In this document: piece by piece, positions 1 to 15,000 of the stretch | Numbering within the stretch: position 1 is the stretch's first letter | Layout of the letters: every line of letters starts with the position of its first letter | Assembly (NCBI RefSeq): GCF_001612685.1 | Contig: NZ_BDAY01000074.1 | Coordinates: 1-63,391, forward strand | DNA from: Nocardia altamirensis NBRC 108246 | GTDB lineage: Bacteria > Actinomycetota > Actinomycetes > Mycobacteriales > Mycobacteriaceae | Reading direction: 5' to 3' | Length of the DNA stretch: 63,391 nucleotides | Program-made: the position numbers and the translations under genes | The notes under the pieces: model-generated | What the model was told of the DNA's origin: nothing | The model's database searches: none | What the model saw: the letters and a program-made list of their open reading frames with translations, nothing else

Positions 1-3000
1 ATACACCGACAAGCCCGCGATAGCCCGACCGATCACCGAACCAGTCGCCGCGGCAACCGTTTCGACGTCAAGTACGCGATGCGTCACGTGCACGGTGGTC
101 TCGGTGATGCCGTACATGTTCACCAGTCGCGGCCCGGTCGCGCCGGGCGAACCGTCGCCGTGGCGTGCCATCCAGTCGCCGAGGCGACGCAAATCCAGTG
201 CCTCACCACCGAACACCACGTACCGCAACGCCAAAGGTGTTGCGACACCGGCACTCCGGTCGGCCTCGATCAGTTGGTAGAACGCCGACGGGGTCTGGTT
301 GAGCACCGTCACCCGCTCGCGGTGCAGCAGCTCGAGGAACTGCTCGGGCGAACGCGACACGAAATAGTCCACCACCACCGAAGTGCCGCCGTAGAGCAGG
401 GCGCCCCAAAGCTCCCAGACAGAGAAGTCGAAGGCGCTGGAGTGGAACAGCGTCCATACATCGTCGGGTCCGAAACCGAACTCGCGATCGGTGTTCGCGA
501 ACAACCGCACCACATTCCGGTGCGACACAACAACACCCTTCGGACGGCCGGTCGACCCCGAGGTGTAGATCACGTAAGCGGTATTCCCGGCACGCAGCGG
601 CGCGAGCCGATCGGCATCGGTGATCGAGCCCTCGCCCGCGTCGACCAGATCACCGGTCTCCACACCGAAGCCGTCCATCGACACGACCGTCAAACCGTCG
701 AGCAACTCGGTATCGGCGCTGCCGTCGACGATCACGCTCGACGGGGCGGCGTCCGAGAGCACGTAGGTGATGCGATCCGCCGGGTACGACGGGTCGATCG
801 GCACATATCCCGCGCCGGACTTGACCACCGCAAGCAGTGCCACCACCAGATCCAGCGAGCGCGGCAGCAGCACCGCGACCAGCTGTCCCGGCCCCGCGCC
901 CTTGGCGATCAGCTTGCGCGCCAACTGATTCGCCCGCTGATCGAGCTGCGCATAGGTCAAGCCGTCGTCGCCGAACCGCACCGCGACCCGGTCGCCGTGC
1001 GCCACCACCGCCGCATCGACCAGCGACGACAGCGTGGTGTTCGGCTCAGCGAACAGACCCGTGCCGCCTTCACTACCGGACGACACCCAGTGCTGCAACA
1101 CATTCGAACGCTCAGTCGCACCGAGCACGTCGATGTCTCCGACGGGCGCGGTCGGCGCGGCGACCAACGCGGTCAGCACCCGGACCAGCCGATCGGCGAT
1201 ACGGGCCACGCTGTGCTCACCCACCGCGTCGGCTCCGCCTCCGGCCGTCCCCGAGTCCGCACCGAACAAGTCAGTCAGGTAGCTGGCCCGAATACGCAAA
1301 CGCGAGTCCAGCGAAGCGATCAACGTCAGCGGATAGTGCGTGGCATCGGCGACCTCCAAGCCCGCGACCGCCATCCCGTCGATATCGGCCGCCTGCGCCC
1401 GGATCCCTTCGGCGTCAACCGGATACGACTCGAACACCATCAACGTGTCGAACAGACCACCGACACCGGTCGCGGTCTGGATCTCGGTCAACCCGATGTG
1501 ATGATGGTCGAGCAGATCGGCCTGTTCACCCTGCAAGCGGGTAAGCAACGCACGCGCGGGCTCCGCGGGATCGAAGGCCACCCGCACCGGCACAGTGTTG
1601 ATGAACAAACCGACCATGTTCTCCACACCGTTCAACTCGGCCGGACGGCCGGAAACGGTGGTACCGAACACAACGTCCTGCTGGCCGGTCGACCGGCCCA
1701 GCACCAGACCCCACGCCGCCTGCAGCACCGTATTCACGGTGACACCCAGCTCGGCGGCGAGCGCGGTGACGCCGCCGGTTACGGCCTCGTCGAGCTCGAA
1801 CCGGTACTCGTCGGACAGCGTGGTGATCTCACGCCCGGTCTGAGGCCTAGCCAGCAGCGTCGGCTCCGAAACACCTTGCAGTGCAAGGGTCCACGCCTCT
1901 AGCGAGGCGGCACGATCCTGCTGCGCCACCCAGTCCAGGAAATACCGGAAGGACCGCACCGGCGCCAACCCCGCCGGATCGGCATTGGTCGCGTACAGCA
2001 CCAGCAGATCCCGCATAAGCAACGGCATCGACCAGCCATCGAGCACGATGTGATGATTCGACACCACCAACGACCACTCGTGCTCGCCGACCTGGATCAG
2101 CGTGAACCGGATCAACGGCGGCGCGGTCAGATCGAACCGCCGCAAACGATCAGCCTCGACCAGATCATCCGCTTCACCGGTCGACCTGCGATCGAGCTCG
2201 ACCCACGCCACCTCGACACCCTCGAGCACCAGCTGCACAGGGTTACCGTGCGCATCGGTCACGAACGCGGTACGCAGGTTGTCGTACCGATCGACCAACG
2301 CCTGCGCCGCAGAACGCAACCGGACCGGCGACACCCGCCCGGTCAAGGTGAGCACTGCCTGCGAGGTGTACACATCCACCGAGGACGCCGCCAACTGCGC
2401 ATGGAAAAGCAGACCCGCCTGCAACGGCGACAACGACCATGCATCAGTGAGCGCGGGGAAGCGTCGCTCCCAGGTGTCGATATCGGCCTGCGTGCTGCGC
2501 ACGAGCGGGAAGTCGGACGGTGTGTAACCACCCGCTTCCACCGTATCCGCATGCCGCGCAACCGCTTCCAGCGCCCGTACCCAGAGCGCGGCGAATTCGC
2601 GCACTCGTTCGGCATCGAGAAGTGTTGTGGGATAGGCGATCCTGGCGCTCAGTCGGCCGTCGGCCACACCCGCGTTGATGTCCAGCGGTGCCATCGCGGG
2701 CAGATCCGCATCGCTGACGCCCGCCAGGTCCGCGAGTTCCGGCGCGGGGAGCCAACCGAATCCACGCAGCGCCTCCGGCACCGCGCTCTCGGCGAATTGA
2801 CCCAGGTAGTTGAAGCTGATCTGCCCTGGCATCTGGTCAGGCAACGACCCGGCGGTCTCCGCGTTCAGATACCGCAGCAGCCCGTAGCCGACACCCCGGT
2901 CGGGCACGGCAAGCAGTTGTTCCTTGACCGCCTTGATAGCACGGCCCATTTCAGTGCCGCCCGCCAGCGCGGCACCGAGGTCGATGCCCGCCAGATCGAA

Positions 3001-6000
3001 CCGCACCGGGAAGATCGCGGTGAACCAGCCGACCGTGCGCGACAGATCGGCACCGGGCACCACCGCTTCTTCACGGCCGTGACCCTCCAACCGGATCAGC
3101 GTCGCGGAGCGACTCGTCGAGGGGTGGTGGTCGGGCGACGGGTGAGCCAGCGCGGAATCCTCGCGGATACCGAGCTGAGCACGCCAGGACGCGACCGCCA
3201 CCGCCAAAGCGGTCAGCAGGCCATCGTTCACGCCGCCGTGGAACAGCGCGGGAACCGTGGTCAACAGGGACTGAGTGACCTCCGCCGACACCTCGACCCG
3301 CACGGTCTCGACCGTCGCCGCGACGTCGATGGTCGGGTCGAATGCCCGCGCAGACAGCAACGGGTCGGGCCCGTCGACCACGCCACGCCAGAACTCCAGG
3401 TCCCCTGCACGATCGAGAGCCGCCTGCTCGAGTGCGTGCGCCCAGGTGCGCATGCTCGTCACCGGCACTTCCAGCTGCGGGTGCTGCCCGGCAGTCAGCT
3501 GGCCCCACGCAGCGACGAAGTCCGGCACCAGCACACGCCAGGACACGCCATCCACCACCAGGTGATGCGCGACCACGATCAAGTACCCGGCCCTATCCGT
3601 GGCACCGGCTTCACTGTCCGCCGCGGTGACCGGGTTCAGCCACACGAACCGGATCACCACGCCCGCTTCCGGATCCAACCGATCCAGCGCGGCATCCAAT
3701 GCCGCCGAAGCGATCTCGACCAGTTCAGCCTCGGACGCGGCGGCATCGAATTCGAGGTGATCGATCAGCGCGTCCACCTCGACCGTGCCCGGCGCCGCGG
3801 TCTCCACACGCCAGCCACCATCCGCATGCCCGCCGAGCGGGGCGGTCGGTGCGGACAGCCGCGCGCGCAGCATGTCGTGCCGATCGATGACGGCCGCGAC
3901 CGTCGCTGCGATCCCCGCCCGATCGATACCGGCAGGCAGTCCCAGCGACACTGCCTGATGGAACCGGCGGTAGGAACCCGGGCGCGCCACCATGAAGCGC
4001 TCCACCGGAGTCAGCGGCCGGACACCGACGCCACCACCGGACAGTTCCTCCAGCACCGGCACCGAATCCGAATGTGCCGCCGCGGTTTCCGCGACAACAG
4101 CCAAGCCAGCGACGGTGCGCTGTTCGAACACGTCACGCGCCGAGAACAGCACACCACGCGCTTTCGCCCGCGACACCAGCTGAATCGAGACGATCGAATC
4201 ACCGCCGAGGGCGAAGAACGAATCATCGACACCGACCCGCTCCGCCCCGAGAACCTCGGCGAACAGTTCGGCGATGAGATGCTCGATCGGATTACGCGGC
4301 GCGCGATAGGCCGTCTCGGTGGTGAACACCGGCTCCGGCAACGCACGACGATCCAGCTTGCCGTTGGCGTTCAACGGCAACGCATCCAACACCATCAGCA
4401 CCGAAGGCACCATGTGCGACTGCAGACGACCCGCCAGATACGCACGCAGCGTCGCCACATCCACCACCTGCTCGGCGGCCGGGACGACATAGCCGACGAG
4501 CTGGTCGGTACCCGCGTGCGCGACCACGACGACAACAGCTTGCTTCACCGATTCGTGTGCGGTTAGCGCGGATTCGATCTCACCGAGCTCGATGCGCATA
4601 CCACGCAGCTTCACCTGGAAGTCGGTACGACCCAGATAAGTGATCGCACCATCGAGACCGCGGCGCACCAAGTCGCCGGTGCGGTACATGCGCGCACCCT
4701 CATCACCGAACGGGGCAGCCACGAACCGGTCCGCGGTCAGATCAGCACGCCCGAGATAACCGCGTGCGAGCTGGTCACCGGCCAGATACAACTCACCAGC
4801 GACACCGATCGGCACCGGGTGCAACCGTGCATCCAGTACATACGCTTGCGCGTTCCAGACCGGCTTGCCGATCGGAACCGCACCGACCACACCTGCCGTG
4901 GGCGCGTGCGTGGCGTGCACGGTGAATTCCGTTGGCCCGTACAGGTTGTACAGCACGGCCGAGCTCACCCGGCCGAACGCGGCGGCCGTGTCGGAGGTGA
5001 ACGCCTCACCGGCGACCAGCACGGCGCGCAGCGATGACAACGCCGCACCCTCGACCGCACCCGCGAACACCGCGAGCATCGACGGCACGAACGAGGTCAT
5101 GGTGACCTGTTCCTCAGCGATCACCGTGGTCAGATACTGCGGATCACGATGCCCGTCCGGCGCGGCCACCACGACGCGGCCGCCGACGGTCAACGGGCCG
5201 AACAACTCCCACACCGACACGTCGAAGGTGACCGGGGTCTTGAACAGCACGATGTCGGCGGCGTCGATGCCGTATTCGCCGGTGATCCAGCGGATCTGGT
5301 TCACCACCGCCGAATGCGGCACCAGCACACCCTTCGGCCTACCGGTCGAGCCCGAGGTGAAAATCGCATACGCCGGGTGCGAAGGACGCAACGGCGCACG
5401 CCGATCCGCATCGGTCAACGGCGTCGCCGGGTACGCCGACACATCGAGCGTGTCCAGGACGAGCATGGACTCGCGCGGCGGCAGAGCGGCGCCCGCCGCC
5501 GAGGTGGTCAGCACACAGGCCGGATCCGCTGTCGCCAGCACGTATTCGATCCGTTCGGCGGGCTGTTCCAGATCCAGCGGCACATAGCCGCCGCCTGCCT
5601 CGAGGATCGCGTAGATCGCGACCAACAGGTCCAGCGACCTGGGAATGCCTACTGCGACAAGGACTTCCGGGCCGACACCCGCCTCGACCAGACGGTGCGC
5701 CAAACGGTGCACCTTCGCCGCGAAGTCCCGATACGTGAGCGTCACGGAGTGACTCGATGAGGGGTGGTGGTCGGGCGACGGGTAGGCCAGCGTCGGGCCT
5801 GCCTCCGGATCCACCACGGCGACCGCGTCCGGAGTGCGCGCCACCTGATCGGCGAACAACTCCACAACGGTGGCACCCGGGCCGAGCTCACGCCAGGACT
5901 CGTTCCAGCCCAACAGTTCGCGCGCCGTTTCTGCGGCATCGAGCAGCGGAATATCACCGACCGCGATGTCCACGTCGGCGGCGACAGCCGTCAGCACCCG

Positions 6001-9000
6001 AGTCCACTGCCGCAGCATCGCTTCGGCGGTGGACTCGTCGAACAGACCGGTGGCATAAGTCAAAGTCACCGCCATGCCCGCGGACCGGAAAGCGGCGCCC
6101 GGATCCTCGGCCGGGATTTCCGACAGCGTGAACTGCAGATCGAAGCGCGAGGTCGAGATCTCGACCTCCAGCTCCGAGACAGCAAGACCCGGCAGCTCCA
6201 GGGTGGCGCGGTCCAGGTTCTGGAACGCCAGCATCACCTGGAACAGAGGATTGCGCGCCTGCGAGCGCTCCGGCGCCAGCAACTCCACCAGCCGCTCGAA
6301 CGGCACATCAGCATGACCGAACGCCTCGAGATCATCGTGCCGTGCACGCGCGAGCAGCGCACTGAACGACTCAGCGAGACTCAGTTCGGTACGCAGCACC
6401 AAAGTGTTGACGAACATGCCGACCAGCTCATCGAGCGCGGCCTCACCACGCCCCGCGACCGGTGTACCGACCGCGACATCGTCGGTGCCCGCCAGACGGC
6501 CGAGCAGCACCGCCAAAGCAGCGTGCGTCACCATGAACAACGACACGCCCTGTGCACGAGCAACGCCTTCGAGCGCGGCGATCAGATCCACCGGCAACGT
6601 GGTCGTCACCGTCGCGCCACGGTACGACGCGATCGCAGGCCGCGGCCGGTCGGTCGGCAACGTGAGTTCCTCGGGGCTGCCCGCCAGCTGCCGCTGCCAG
6701 TAGCCAACCTGCTTGGCCAGCAACGACTCCGGATCATCCTCGGCACCAAGCGTTTCGCGCTGCCACAGCGCGTAATCGGCGTACTGCACCGGCAGCGGCG
6801 CCCACTCCGGCGCCGCACCCTGGGTACGCGCGACGTAGGCGGTCATCACATCCCGGGCCAACGGACGCATCGAGAAACCGTCCGCGGCAATGTGATGCAC
6901 GACGACGACCAGCACATGCTGCGTCGCGGAGCGATTCGATGAGGGGTGGCGGTCGGGCGACGGGCGGGCATCTTCTGCTTGCAGCTGGAACAGCCTGGCC
7001 CGAACCGGCACTCGTTCGGCCACATCGAAACCGGCGTCGACGAAGTCGGTCGCCGCGGCCAGCAGCTCGCCCTCCGAGATCGGATAGACGCCCAGCTCGA
7101 CAGCGAGCTGCTCGGCCGGGACGACGACCTGCATCGGGGTGCCGCCGTGCTCCGGGTAGCGGGTACGCAGCGACTCGTGCCTGCGCACCACATCCACCAT
7201 CGCCAATTCCAGTGCGGCAGTGTCGAGTTCGCCGGTCAACCGGATAGCCAGCGGCAAGTTGTAAGCAGAGGACGACTTGTCGAACTGGTTGAGGAACCAC
7301 ATACGCTGCTGCGCGAACGACAACGGCACCAACTCATCCGCCGACCGCACCCGCGCCACCAACCGCGCACGCGCACCCTGACCGGCATGCGACTCCAGCC
7401 GCGCGGCCAACGCCTCCACCGTCGAGGCGTCGAAGAGGACACGCACCCCGATCTGGGTGGACAGCGCCGAGCCGAGCCGAGCCACCACCTGCGTGGCGAC
7501 CAGGGAGTTACCACCCAGCCCGAAGAAGTCGTCGTCCAGACCGACCTGTTCGACACCGAGCACGTCGGCGAAGATGCCTGCCACTACTTCTTCGGTCGGC
7601 GTCACCGGCGCGCGGAACCCGCGCACCTCGAACACCGGCTGCGGCAACGCTTTCCGATCCAGCTTGCCGGAGGCGTTGAGCGGGAACGCAGCCAAGGTCA
7701 CGAAGGCCGACGGGACCATGTACCCGGGCAGCAGCGCCGCCAGCGTCACGCGCAGTGCGTCGGTGTCGATCTCCGCATCGGCGGCGACCAGGTAGGCGAC
7801 CAGCTGCGCGCCGGTGCGCTCGTCCTCACGCACCACCACCACCGCTTGGGCGACCGACTCCTGGGCAATGAGCGCGGATTCGATGTCACCGAGTTCGATG
7901 CGCAGACCACGCAACTTCACCTGGAAGTCGGTGCGGCCCAAATACTCCAGCTCACCAGTGGCGCCCGAATCCTCGCCGACCGGAGCAAGCCAGCGGACCA
8001 GGTCACCGGTCCGATACATCCGCTCACCGTCGGCGAACGGGTTGGCCACGAACCGATCCGAAGTCAGCTCCGGCTGCCGCACGTAGCCGCGCGCCAACTG
8101 CGCACCGGCCAGGTACAACTCGCCGGGCACGCCTGGCGCGACCGGGTGCAGCCGCGCGTCGAGCACATACACCTGAGTGTTGAACACCGGACGACCGATC
8201 GGCACCACCACCGTGTCCGCATCGACGACCTCGTGGAAAGTCACATCCACCGCAGCCTCGGTCGGCCCGTACAGGTTGTGCAACAACGCACCGGTCAACT
8301 CACGCAACCGCTGCGCGGTCGGCGCGGGCAACGCCTCACCGGAGGCGAAAACATTACGCAGACTGACACATTCACCGACCCGCAGATCAGCAACGAACAC
8401 CGCGAGCATCGACGGCACGAAATGCGCCGTCGTGACGCCCTCGTCCATGATCAACTGCGCCAGATAAGCCGGATCACGATGCCCATCCGGATTAGCGACC
8501 ACCAGCCGCGCACCAACCTGCAACGGCCAGAAGAACTCCCACACCGACACATCGAAGGTAGCAGGCGTCTTCTGCAACACCACATCACCCGCCGTCAAAC
8601 CGTACTGGGCATGCATCCACACCAACCGGTTAACGATCGCCGAATGCGACACCGCAACACCCTTGGGGCGCCCGGTCGAGCCGGAGGTGAAAATGACATA
8701 CGCCGTGTTATCGGGATGCAGTGGCGCGAGCCGGTCCTCATCCGTCACCGGGGCATCGGAGAACGCGGAGACGTCCAGGGTGTCGATCTCCACCCGACGC
8801 ACCGACTCCGGCAACACCAACCCGTCACCGGAGGTGGTCAACACACACACCGGTGCCGCAGTATCGAGAACGTGAGCGATGCGCTCGACCGGATGATCCG
8901 GATCGACCGGCACATACGCACCACCGGAAACCACCACCGCATACATCGCCACAACCAACTCAGTCGAACGCCGCATACCAAGCGCCACAAGCGATTCCGG

Positions 9001-12000
9001 ACCAACACCTTCGGCGATCAACCACCGCGCAAGCCGCCGCGCCTGCACCGCGAACTCCGCATAGGACAGACTCGCCCCCTCGAAGGTGACCGCGACCGCA
9101 TCCGGCGTCCGCTCCACCTGCGCCTCGAACAGCGACACCAACGTCGCCGGATCAATCATGTACTCAGTGGCGTTCCACCGGCGCAGCACCAGCGTCCGCT
9201 CGTCGTCCTCGAGCAGATCGATATCGCCGATCGCGATATCGGCATCGGCGGCCATGACCGCCAGCACCCGATCGAAGCGCCTGGCGAAATCGGCGATAGT
9301 GGACCGGTCGAACAGATCCTCCGAATAGGAGAACGCAGCCGACATCCCCGCGGGTTCACCCGCGGCGTCCATCGTTTCCTGCACCATCAGCTGCAGATCG
9401 AACTTCGCCAGACCGGCGTCGTATTCCACGCCACGCGCTGTGAGCCCTGGCAGCTCCAGGCTGGTCTGCTGCAGGTTCTGGAACGACAGCATCACCTGGA
9501 ACAGCGGGTGCCGCGCCTGCGAGCGCGCCGGGTTGAGCACCTCGACGAGGCGTTCGAACGGCACATCGGCGTGCGCGAACGCCTGCAGATCGGTATCACG
9601 AACTCCGGCAAGCAGATCCGCGATGGTGTGCTCGCCACGGACCTGGGTGCGCAGCACCAAAGTGTTGACGAACATGCCAACCAGATCATCGAGCGCGGCC
9701 GCACCACGCCCCGCCACCGGCGTGCCGATCGCGACGTCGTCGGTACCCGACAACCGCCCGAGCAACACCGCGAGCGCGCTGTGCACGACCATGAACAACG
9801 ACGCGTTGTGCGCACGACCGACCTCGACAAGGCGACGCTGGGTGTCGGCCGAGATCGTGAACGGGTAGGTGCCGCCGCGGTAGCTGGCCACCGCCGGACG
9901 CCGCCGGTCCGACGGCAATGCCAGCTCTTCGGGCAGCTCCGCCAATTGCCCGGCCCAGTACCGGATCTGGCTCGAGATCAGCGACTCCGGGTCGTCTTCC
10001 GCACCCAACACCGCGCGCTGCCAGAGCGCGTAGTCGGCGTACTGCACGGCCAACGGCTGCCAGCCGGGTTCGCCGCCCGCGACGCGGGCGGTGTAGGCGA
10101 CCATCACGTCCCTGGTCAGCGGTCCCATCGAGAAACCGTCGGCACTGATGTGATGCGCAACCAGCGCGAGCACATGCTCGGTGGGGCTGAGCTCGAACAG
10201 CTCGACCCGCAACGGCACCTCGGTGGTGACGTCGAAGGCGGACAGCACCAGCTCGATAAGGTGTTGCGGCAGTTCGCTTTCGGAGACAACAGTCGCCGTC
10301 AGCTCGCGGGTGCCGTGGCCGATGGGCGCGATCTCCTGATACGGCTGCCCGTCCAGCTCGGGGTAAAGGGTGCGCAGTGATTCGTGCCGGTCGATGACAT
10401 CGCGGACCGCGATCTGCAACGCGGCCACATCCAGCTCACCCGAGAGCCGGATAGCGACCGGAATGTTGTTGACCGCGGATTCGGCGTCGGCACTACCGGC
10501 GGAGAACCGGTTGAGGAACCACATCCGCTGCTGCGCCAACGACAACGGCACCCGCGCGGGACGCTCCTGCGCCACCAGCTCGCGGCGCGCTCCGTCGCCG
10601 ACATGGGATTCGACCCGAGCCGCGAGTCCGGCCACCGTCGACGCCTCGAACAGCAGTCGCACCGGCACCGAGGTGTCCAGCGCGCTACCCAACCGCGACG
10701 CCACCTGAGTGGCGATCAGCGAGTTGCCGCCGAGGGTGAAGAAATCATCATCCACGCCAACACGTTCGACGCCGAGTACCTCGCTGAAGACCTGAGCGAC
10801 GATCTCTTCGATCGGTGTCGAGGGTGCACGGAACTGCCGCACCTCGAACACCGGCGCAGGCAACGCACGACGATCCAACTTGCCCGTCGGTGTCAACGGA
10901 ACCTGATCGATCACGATGATCGAGGACGGCACCATGTAGTTGGGCAGACGTCGGCCCAGGTCCCCGGACAATTCCGCGATATCAACCGAATGTCCTGGCA
11001 CGAGAACCACATACGACACCAGCATCGTCACACCGGTGCTGCCGGCGTGACCAACGGTCACCGCGAAGTCCACGCTCGGATGCGTGGTCAGCGCCGCGTC
11101 GATCTCACCGAGTTCGATGCGGAAACCACGCACCTTCACCTGGAAGTCCGAACGGCCCACATATTCGACCGCACCAGAAGCGGTCCAGCGCACCACGTCA
11201 CCAGTGCGATACATCCGCACGCCATCGGCGAACGGATTCGCCACGAACCGATCAGCGGTCAAACCGGCACGGTCGAGGTAACCGCGCGCCAACTGAATGC
11301 CCGACACATACAGCTCACCCGCAACGCCCACCGGCACCGGCTGCAACCGCGCATCCAGCACCAATGCCTGCATACCGCGAACCGGACCACCCACGGTCAC
11401 CCGATCACCCGGCGACAACGCATCACTGATATTGCTGGCGATGGTCGACTCGGTCGGACCGTACGCATTGAAGAACTGTCGACGACCCGCGCTCGCCGGA
11501 TCACCGACGGCAGCGAACTTCGCGATCAAATCAGCCGAAACCGCTTCACCACCGGCGATCACGACCTGCAAACCGGCCAACGCCGCCGGGTCCATCGACG
11601 CAAGCACCGACGGCGTCAACATCACGTGCGTGACCCGCTCGCCGCGGATCAAATCGGCCAGCTCAGCACCGCCGTACATCCCCGGCGGCACAACGACCAG
11701 CGCGCCGCCACCACCGACCGCGAGCAGGAACTCCAGAATCGAGGCATCGAAGCTCGGCGAAGCGAAATGCAGTGCTCGAGTAGCACTATCGAGCCCATAC
11801 CGCTCATTCTGCTCAGCCCGGAAATTCGCCAGACCGGCATGCGTGAGCACCACGCCCTTCGGCCGACCTGTCGTACCCGAGGTGTAGATCACGTAGGCCG
11901 GATGCTGTGGCAGCAACGCGCGCAGGCGCGCCGAATCCGTCACCGCCGCATCGGAATACCCGTCCAGATCCAGCTCGTCGAGCACCAGCCAGTCCACCGA

Positions 12001-15000
12001 ATCCGGCAACTCGGCCCGCACCGCAGACACTGTCACACCGACCCGAGCACCCGAATCGGCAAGCATGTATTCGATGCGATCACTAGGCAGATCCGCGGCA
12101 ATCGGCAAGAACGCCGCGCCCGACTTCGAGATCGCCCACGTTGCCAGGTACGACAACTCCGACCGCGGCACCGTCAACGCAACAATGTCCTCAGCACCGA
12201 CACCGCGCTCGATCAGCAACCGCGCCAAACGATTCGAGCGAGAATCCACCTCGCCATAGGACAGACTTGTCCCCTCGAACACCACCGCAGGCGCGAGCGG
12301 ATCACCGGAAGCGACCTCCGCCAACAACTCCGGCAACGTCCGCGCAGGCTCCGCAGCGGGTCCACTACGCGCAATCAATTCCGCGCGTTCATCCCCGCTC
12401 AGAATATCGATGGCGCCCACCGCCACCGACGCGTCGTCGGCGACGGTCTCGAGGACGCGCACCCACCGCTCGGCAATACCGGCAACGGTCGACTCGTCGA
12501 ACAGATCCGTGGCGTAGGTCAGGTCCAAAGTCCAACCGCCGCTGGCGGCTTCGAGCAGGGTGAACTGCAGATCGAACTTCGCCAGCGCGACGTCGAGCTC
12601 CTCGGCGCGTACCGCAAGACCGTCCAGCTCCAGGGTGGGCATTTCCATGTTCTGCACTGCGAGCACCACCTGGAACAACGGATGCCGCGCCTGCGAACGA
12701 GCCGGATTCAACACCTCCACCAGCCGCTCGAACGGCACATCCGCGTGTCCGAACGCCGCGAGATCCGTCCCCCGCACCCGACCGAGGAACTCGGCGAACG
12801 ACTCGTCGCCCGCGATCCGCGACCGCAGCACCAACGTGTTGGCGAACATGCCGACCAGATCATCGAGCGCCTGCATGCCACGACCCGCCACCGGGGTACC
12901 GATCGCCACATCATCGGAGCCGGACAATTGCGCCAACAACACGGCCAACGCGCCATGCAGCACCATGAACACCGACGCATTGTGCTGACGGCTCAACACG
13001 ACCAGACGTTGCTGAATGTCAGCAGAGATTTCCGCCGTCAATCGACCGCCGCGGGAACTCGCCACCGGCGGCCGCACCCGATCCACCGGCAACACCAATT
13101 CATCGGGCACATCCGCCAATTCGTTGGCCCAATAGCGAATCTGCTGAGCGATCAACGACTCCGGATCGTCCTCCGAGCCCAACACCTCGCGCTGCCACAC
13201 CGCGTAATCGGCGTACTGCACCGGCAGCGGCGCCCAGCCCGGCGCCGCGCCCTTGGTGCGCGCGGTGTAGGCGAGCATGACGTCGCGGGCCAGCGGCGCC
13301 AAAGACCAACCGTCAGCGGCGATATGGTGCACCACCAGGGCAAGCACGTGCTCCGACGGGCTGAGCTGGAACAGCCGTGCATGCACCGGCGCCTCGGTGG
13401 CGACATCGAAGCCGGTGGCCGCCAACGTGATCAGCTGCCCCATCAGGGTGGCTTCGGTGACCTGCAGCACGTCCAGATCCGGCACGACCCCGGTCGCGTC
13501 GAGCACAACCTGCGCGGGCTCGGCGTCGGTATCGGGGAAGACGGTACGCAGCGACTCGTGTCGCTCGATCACGTCACCGATGGCGGCCTGCAGCGCGGCG
13601 ACGTCCAGGTCACCGGTCAACCGGATACCGACCGGCAAGTTGTAGATCGCCGAGTCGGTGTCCAGGCGGTTGAGGATCCACATGCGTCGTTGCGCGAACG
13701 ACAGCGGTATCTGCTCGCCTGCCGCCCGCGGCCGCGCCACCAACCGGGCACGCGCGCCATGACCGATGTGCGATGCCAGCCGCGCGGCCAACGTCTCCAC
13801 CGTCGAGGCATCGAACAGCGCCCGCACCGACACATCCACGTCCAACGCCGCACCCAACCGTGCGGTCACTCGCGTCGCGATCAACGAGTTGCCGCCGAGG
13901 GCGAAGAAATCGTCGTCCAGGCCGACCCGGTCCACACCGAGCACGTCGGCGAAGACGCCTGCCACCACTTCCTCGGTCGGCGTCGTCGGCGCGCGGAACG
14001 CGCGCACCTCGAACACCGGCGCAGGCAACGCCTTTCGATCCAACTTGCCGGACGTGTTGAGCGGGAACTCCGCCAACACCACCATCGCCGCGGGCACCAT
14101 GTACGCCGGCAACCGCTCGCCGCCGAACCGCACCAGCTCCACCGAATCAACCGACAACCCAGGCGCGGCAACCACATACGCCACCAGCTGCTGACCGGTC
14201 GCGGTATCGACCACCAGCACCGCCGCCTGCGACACCGCAGGATGCGCGAGCAGCACGGTCTCGATCTCACCGAGCTCGATCCGCTGACCACGGAACTTCA
14301 CCTGGAAATCGGTACGTCCGATGTACTCCAGCACCCCGGAAGCGTGCCAACGCACCAGATCACCGGTCCGATACATCCGCTCGCCCTCAGCACCGAACGG
14401 ATTGGCGACAAACCGGTCGGACGTCAGATCCGGCCGACCGCGGTACTCGCGGGCCAACTGCCGCCCGGCCAGATACAGCTCGCCGTGCACACCCACCGGC
14501 ACCGGCCGCAGCCGCGCGTCCAGCACGTACATTTCGACGTTCCACTCCGGCACGCCGATCGGCACCGTCACCGTGTCGGCGGCGGTCACCTCCCACGAGG
14601 ACACCGACACCGCAGCCTCGGTCGGACCGTACAGGTTGTGCAGACCCGCCGAGCTGATGGCGCGGAATCCGGCGGCGGTCTCCGGAGGCAACGCCTCGCC
14701 GATCACGAATACCGCACGCAGCGAGGCACATTGCGCCGCGGTCACGTGCGCGGCGAACACCGTCAGCATCGACGGCACGAAGTCGGTGACGGTCACGCCG
14801 TGGCGCTCGATCATCTCCGCCACATACAACGGATCCCGATGCCCGTCGGGCGCGGCGATGACCAGTTTCGCGCCGACCATCAGCGGCAGGAAGTAGCCCC
14901 ACAGCGACACGTCGAAGGTCGTCGCGGTCTTCTGCAGATACACGTCATCCGAGGCCAACCAGTACTCGTCGAGCATCCACAGCTGCTGATTCACGATCGC

